Source: Madurella fahalii (Eukaryota > Ascomycota > Sordariomycetes > Sordariales). From it: a DNA stretch of 64,000 nucleotides. Every line of letters begins with the position of its first letter. Within the stretch, counting starts at the first letter, position 1. The stretch spans positions 3,373,001 through 3,437,000 of the forward strand of contig CM056875.1 of the NCBI GenBank assembly GCA_029876055.1, given 5' to 3'. Below the pieces are notes generated by a model, which made no database searches, was not told the origin of the DNA, and was given only the letters and a program-made list of their open reading frames with translations. Below, piece after piece: positions 60,419-64,000 of this stretch. Made by a program: the position numbers and the translations under genes.

Positions 60419-61267
60419 GATATTTAGAAGCTTTGGATGAGTTATGGCATACATGGTGGGTGAAAGGCGTTGGGGAGACGTGTGTATAGTTGGATAAAGA
60501 GGCATAACATAGCGGATGGGAAAGAAGTACAAAACACTCACAAGCCCATGTGCTGTTTTTAAGCCTAGCTAGTTACAAAGCGTACGGAAGCCTCGCAGAG
60601 GCTTCAACCGGGTTAGCATCTCGTTGTTTAGTCATGAACACCCGCGTCGGGAAATGGGAGGCGGGTGGGCCGTAGTTTTGGTAGTTGGCCGATGCTCGAC
60701 TGGTTCCAAGATTACCAAACTTGCTCACCACCGTTGACGCCGATCAGGTACATCTCCGTGTCAGAAAGGGACGCGATCAATTTGGCTAACCAGTCGACAA
60801 CCATTCGGTCGCAAGCCTGCGATCAGCAGACCAGAAACTCGCTGAACAAACTAGCTCTACCTTCCCTTAACGGCAACGACTAGGCCGCCTCGATCAGCGA
60901 CCCGAAGATCGTGCCTGACATTTCTCTTCTTTCCAGTTTTTTTTTTTTTTTTTTTTCTTTCTTTCTTTTCTTGAATTAAGTATATCTAAATAGTTTAGCT
61001 AATTAGTCGCTAAAACTTACGTTTGGGAATATAGGGTTCACTCGAGACATAGCAATCTAATAAAATTGAACCTTCCACCCAGTTAAGTTGGCCTTAAACA
61101 TCACAACGCGTGACCACGCGTGATTGCGCGTAACACAGATCGCGCCATGACGTCATTCGGCCCGTACCGCGAACAGATCTCACTTCAGCATTTTTTCCCC
61201 TGGGTATGATTCATCCAGTTCTCTGAGAAAGGTTGGGGAAGAGCACCGAATCCCAGGGATTACAATT
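60419..61267. other. Intergenic region with AT-rich, transposon-like remnant
   Basis: Holds the transporter 3' flank, then a 20-T tract (60937-60956) running into CTTT repeats and an AT-rich patch to about 61020. The AT-rich patch has TA-dense wording (CTAAATAGTTTAGCTAATTAG) that resembles RIP-mutated repeat relics in filamentous ascomycetes. Two ACGCGT palindromes lie at 61106-61111 and 61116-61121. No complete element or gene is visible. Confidence 0.45.
60937..60956. repeat. Poly-T tract, 20 T
   Basis: Twenty T followed by CTTT repeats, at the left edge of an AT-rich patch. Confidence 0.85.
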
Positions 61268-62240
61268 GGGACCCGAAGACGCGAGATCGTGCGGTTCGAC
61301 AGGCTCTATTATATCCTACACACCATTACGGCAGCTACTATGAGGGTCTTAGCGCCAAGATCGTTGCGGGTATCCCCGCCAACCTCTAAGAGTACCAAGG
61401 GTAACACTGTTGAAAATGATGCGTGCATTCCGTATGTTGGCGCTTCGCAGAACGGTTCAAGTCGATGCGAGCAGATTATGCAGGCAGGGAACTCGACCCC
61501 GAGCAGCATGTCTACGAGATCCGCGACGGGTCCGATCCCGACCATTCGCATTTCGATCAGCTCGAGGAGCTCCCATCGGAGTTGCGGCAGCTGGCAGTGA
61601 CATGTGAAACGAGCCGACTATCTCCCTCGACATTTGCCCAGAAGATCATATGGCGTCGCTGGCTCCGGAGTTGCCCGAACGGAACGACGAGATCGGAGGA
61701 CGGACACCAGAGATACACAAAAGGTGTTCCTGACACACGCCCTAGCGACGACGCTTGTTGAATACCAAAATGAGATCGGTTCGGCAGGGAGTGGAGCCCA
61801 GACTCATTCCTGTTCCACGAGCTAAGCTTTGCCTTGTCTTGATCACCTCTCTCAGGCCAAGTTTCCACCCCTTCCCAGCACAGCGGTGTGATCCTTGGAT
61901 CTGCTTCAAGTGGAGCCGCCAGCTGAAACCCCTTCTGAAGTCTGCAGAATGACTTACTTGGCGAAGAGTGGATTGGCTACTGCTCTCCGTTGCTGGAATT
62001 TGCTTCCATGTCACATCGACCGGACGAGCCTCCAGGAGGGTCACTACGAAGATGATATACTGGCTCGAGGGCATGCTTGTCAGCCTTACACTAATGTTTA
62101 ACGGCGAGGCCATCACGAAGGCCGTTACTTGGGACATTGAACAAGGACGTACCAATTTTCAGGCGGCCGTCTTGTCGACTTTTGAAGTGGCTTTGCGGAA
62201 GTGTGCTGTTACAACGACGATCAGCCATTCGTAATAGTCA
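61268..62240 (+). pseudogene. Decayed coding remnants of unknown family
   Basis: Short stretches with protein-like wording occur in different frames of the plus strand, each ended by stops or shifts. Examples are ALLYPTHHYGSYYEGLSAKI near 61300-61360, RADYAGRELDPEQHVYEIRD near 61460-61530, a long frame near 61968-62210 (IYWLEGMLVSLTLMFNGEAI) and QPFVIVNGPVDFSPLCAEY near 62222-62278 in another frame. No single intron model joins them that I could find. They may belong to the F-box relic that follows or to an older separate gene. Identification as a pseudogene is tentative. Confidence 0.3.
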
Positions 62241-62806
62241 ATGGGCCCGTCGACTTCTCGCCTCTGTGTGCAGAGTATTGTTGAGCGCACACCCCCGAGA
62301 GAGACCAGGGTGGAAGCCCTGTTTGGAAATCCGGCATCGGCGCGGTGGCTTCATCAGGTGGTCAAACTGCACGCGGACCGCGCGGAGACCGCGAAACCAG
62401 CTCCCCGGACTCGTGTCACGCGTCAACTTTTTTGAGGTCGCCGGACGCCGCCGCAAAGCATCCAAGTTGGCCGGTGTTCTTCCTCGGGAATTATACTATC
62501 GGATTTTGAGTTCGTCGACTACAATACCTGGAAAACCTGCTGGGTTGTGTCGCGAGAGTTCCGCAGCTACTGTCTCTTTAAATACAGACTGGATGACTGC
62601 ATGAAGATCGTGAGCGGCCCTTTTGAGAGGCTGCTGGAAGGTCATATACGGGAATGGCTGCTGTCTTTCGACTATGAGGACATGCAAACGGGCAAGATCC
62701 TTCCGATGATTCAGACACCCCGCATCGTCTTGTACGAGTGAGTATAACTGGATGCCGGTCATCGGCGGCAACCGGATGGCGCTCATGTTGAACACGGTAG
62801 TCGAGT
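62241..62806 (+). pseudogene. Broken F-box protein gene
   Basis: Coding-like sequence continues through three frames. The first frame (to 62435) contains LFGNPASARWLHQVVKLHAD. It shifts at a T6 run near 62430 into a frame carrying GRRRKASKLAGVLPRELYYR, which fits the start of an F-box (LPxEL..RIL). It shifts again near 62513 into FVDYNTWKTCWVVSREFRS, completing the F-box, and continues to a stop at 62739-62741. A third shift reopens YNWMPVIGGNRMALMLNTVV to 62806. At least three lesions mean no full product is possible as written. The alternative is several assembly errors or an unrecognised intron: GTGAGT at 62738 is a good donor. The F-box match is clear in wording, but the rest of the family is not recognised. 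Confidence 0.55.
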
Positions 62807-63642
62807 AGCGGCGGATGTGCCTGTAGAAGCAGATAGCGATGATGAGCGGGCTTGAAGTTCTGAGCTCTGTTGATGCGGTTCTCGGCTGGTTGAGGCCACC
62901 CGTGCGGTTGGTGGCAGAGTAACAACACCGGCTTCATCAAGTCATTGACAACGGATGACGCGGCAAAGGATTGAAAACATGGGCTCCCGAGGAGAAAGGC
63001 CCCCAGGTCGACGATTTCTTTATAGGTGATATCCATTGCCGCTTCGCGTCAGGGTCCAGGCTAGCTTGAGCGCGTTTCCGATTTATTACCCGCGGTTACA
63101 ACCTTTGTTCCGGACAGACGCCGGTGGACAATGTAAGCCAACCTAGCTTGTGTACTATCGAAATGCAAAGTAGAAAGCATGCCTGTGAGACAGCACCTCG
63201 TCGACTGTAGAAGAGCATAAACAGTTGCGTTATGTATACTTGGCTGCCCACTACTCTTAGAAGCTTTATCGCCGGCAAGGATAACTTGACGCCAGCGGCA
63301 GCCTTTACTTGGCTGCTACCTGGACTCGTGCGTAGGTCGTTGCGTTAATACAGACTTGGAGGGAGAACGAGGCTTGCTTCGCAGGGAAGTTAACTACACG
63401 GTAGTGACGACCAGTCTCGCCCAGGTCAAGGGTGCACCGTACACCGTACACCGAGAATGCACGGACCACCATCTCGAACTACGCGTGGGGAAAAAAAAAT
63501 GGGGCCTTCAGAACTCGCGTTGACCTTTTGCAGCATTTCGTCAGCCTGGTTGTTTTGTCGACGACGACGCAAACTTCACCTCCACCTCAACCCTGACGCA
63601 CCAGCCCGCAGTCATTTCACTCCACAACCGTAGGGGCGCACC
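62807..63642. promoter_or_regulatory. Intergenic region upstream of RVB1
   Basis: Contains the RVB1 promoter. A short tandem GTACACC repeat lies near 63433-63452, and an A-rich run (A9) near 63491-63499. No gene supported. Confidence 0.45.
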
Positions 63643-64000
63643 ATGGTCCAGATCAGCGAAGTCCGCGGCAACAGCCGCGACAGCCGCACCGCGGCGCACA
63701 CACACATCAAAGGCCTTGGTCTCAATGCGAGTGGCATTGCCGAGAAGCAGGCCGCCGGCTTTGTCGGCCAGAACTCGGCGCGCGAGGTACGCAAACCGGA
63801 GGGTACGATGCCCGTCGTTGAGAGCTGACAGTGTTGGTGGTACAGGCATGCGGCGTCGTCGTCGACCTCATCAAAGCGCACAAGATGGCTGGCCGCGGAG
63901 TATTGCTGGCTGGTGGACCCGGCACGGGCAAGACGGCGCTTGCGCTCGCCATCAGCCAGGAGCTCGGCACCAAGATCCCCTTTTGCCCCATCACCGGCAG
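63643..64000 (+). CDS. RVB1: RuvB-like AAA+ ATPase RVB1 (5' part, cut by window end)
   Basis: Rvb1 forms a hexameric or dodecameric AAA+ complex with Rvb2 inside the INO80, SWR1 and R2TP assemblies. Exon 1 is 63643-63786 (48 codons), then a 59-nt intron (63787-63845, with a CTGAC branch), then exon 2 from 63846 beyond the window edge. About 99 residues are visible. MVQISEVRGNSRDSRTAAHT, HIKGLGLNASG and GFVGQNSAREACGVVVDLIK are the characteristic Rvb1 N terminus, which separates it from Rvb2. The Walker A motif GGPGTGKT is at residues 71-78, followed by ALAISQELGTKIPFCPITG. The gene is truncated only because the window ends. Confidence 0.95.

Overview
The window looks like nuclear DNA of a filamentous ascomycete, most likely a Sordariomycete. 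Genes are split by short introns (52-118 nt, one of 369 nt) with GT..AG ends and CTAAC/CTGAC-type branch points. The proteins are eukaryotic housekeeping factors, there are no operons or ribosome binding sites, and one intronless tRNA is present. Taxonomy is inferred from gene style and remembered family resemblance; no search was run.

Layout. 1-13021 is a roughly 13 kb stretch with no gene I can support, followed by tRNA-Gly(GCC) on the minus strand (13022-13092). 13995-25886 holds TFIID subunit TAF4 (-), mRNA 3'-end endonuclease YSH1/CPSF73 (+), a long coiled-coil 'up-regulated in septation' family protein (-) and a rhomboid-like DSC2/UBAC2-type ER membrane protein (-). 26553-31059 holds a cis-prenyltransferase (RER2/SRT1 family, +) and an ING-family PHD-finger protein (PHO23-like, +). 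35125-43754 holds an F-box/leucine-rich protein (+), a secreted six-cysteine protein of unknown function (+) and V-ATPase subunit a (VPH1, +). 46635-48716 is a TCP11/SOK1-family gene (-), followed by another 6.2 kb gene-poor stretch. 54948-60418 is compact: KSH1 (kish, -), TAF13 (+), a macro-domain POA1 homologue (-) and an EamA-type transporter (+). 61268-62806 contains decayed coding sequence, including a broken F-box gene. The window ends inside RVB1 (+, truncated by the edge).

Functions. Most genes act in gene expression and chromatin (TAF4, TAF13, YSH1, ING-PHD, RVB1) or in the endomembrane system (DSC2, cis-prenyltransferase, KSH1, VPH1). Four gene pairs are head to head (TAF4/YSH1, DSC2/cis-prenyltransferase, KSH1/TAF13, POA1/transporter) and probably share promoter regions. 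This is ordinary fungal organisation, not a co-regulated cluster that I can demonstrate.

Main points of interest: a probable one-base homopolymer frameshift near the TAF4 start; a five-exon, 72-residue KSH1 whose first exon is only the ATG; a YSH1 intron that interrupts the first catalytic histidine codon and would add an immediate stop if retained; a probable GC-AG intron in the ING gene; the secreted six-cysteine protein; two gene deserts; and the F-box pseudogene. I found no convincing new multi-gene system.
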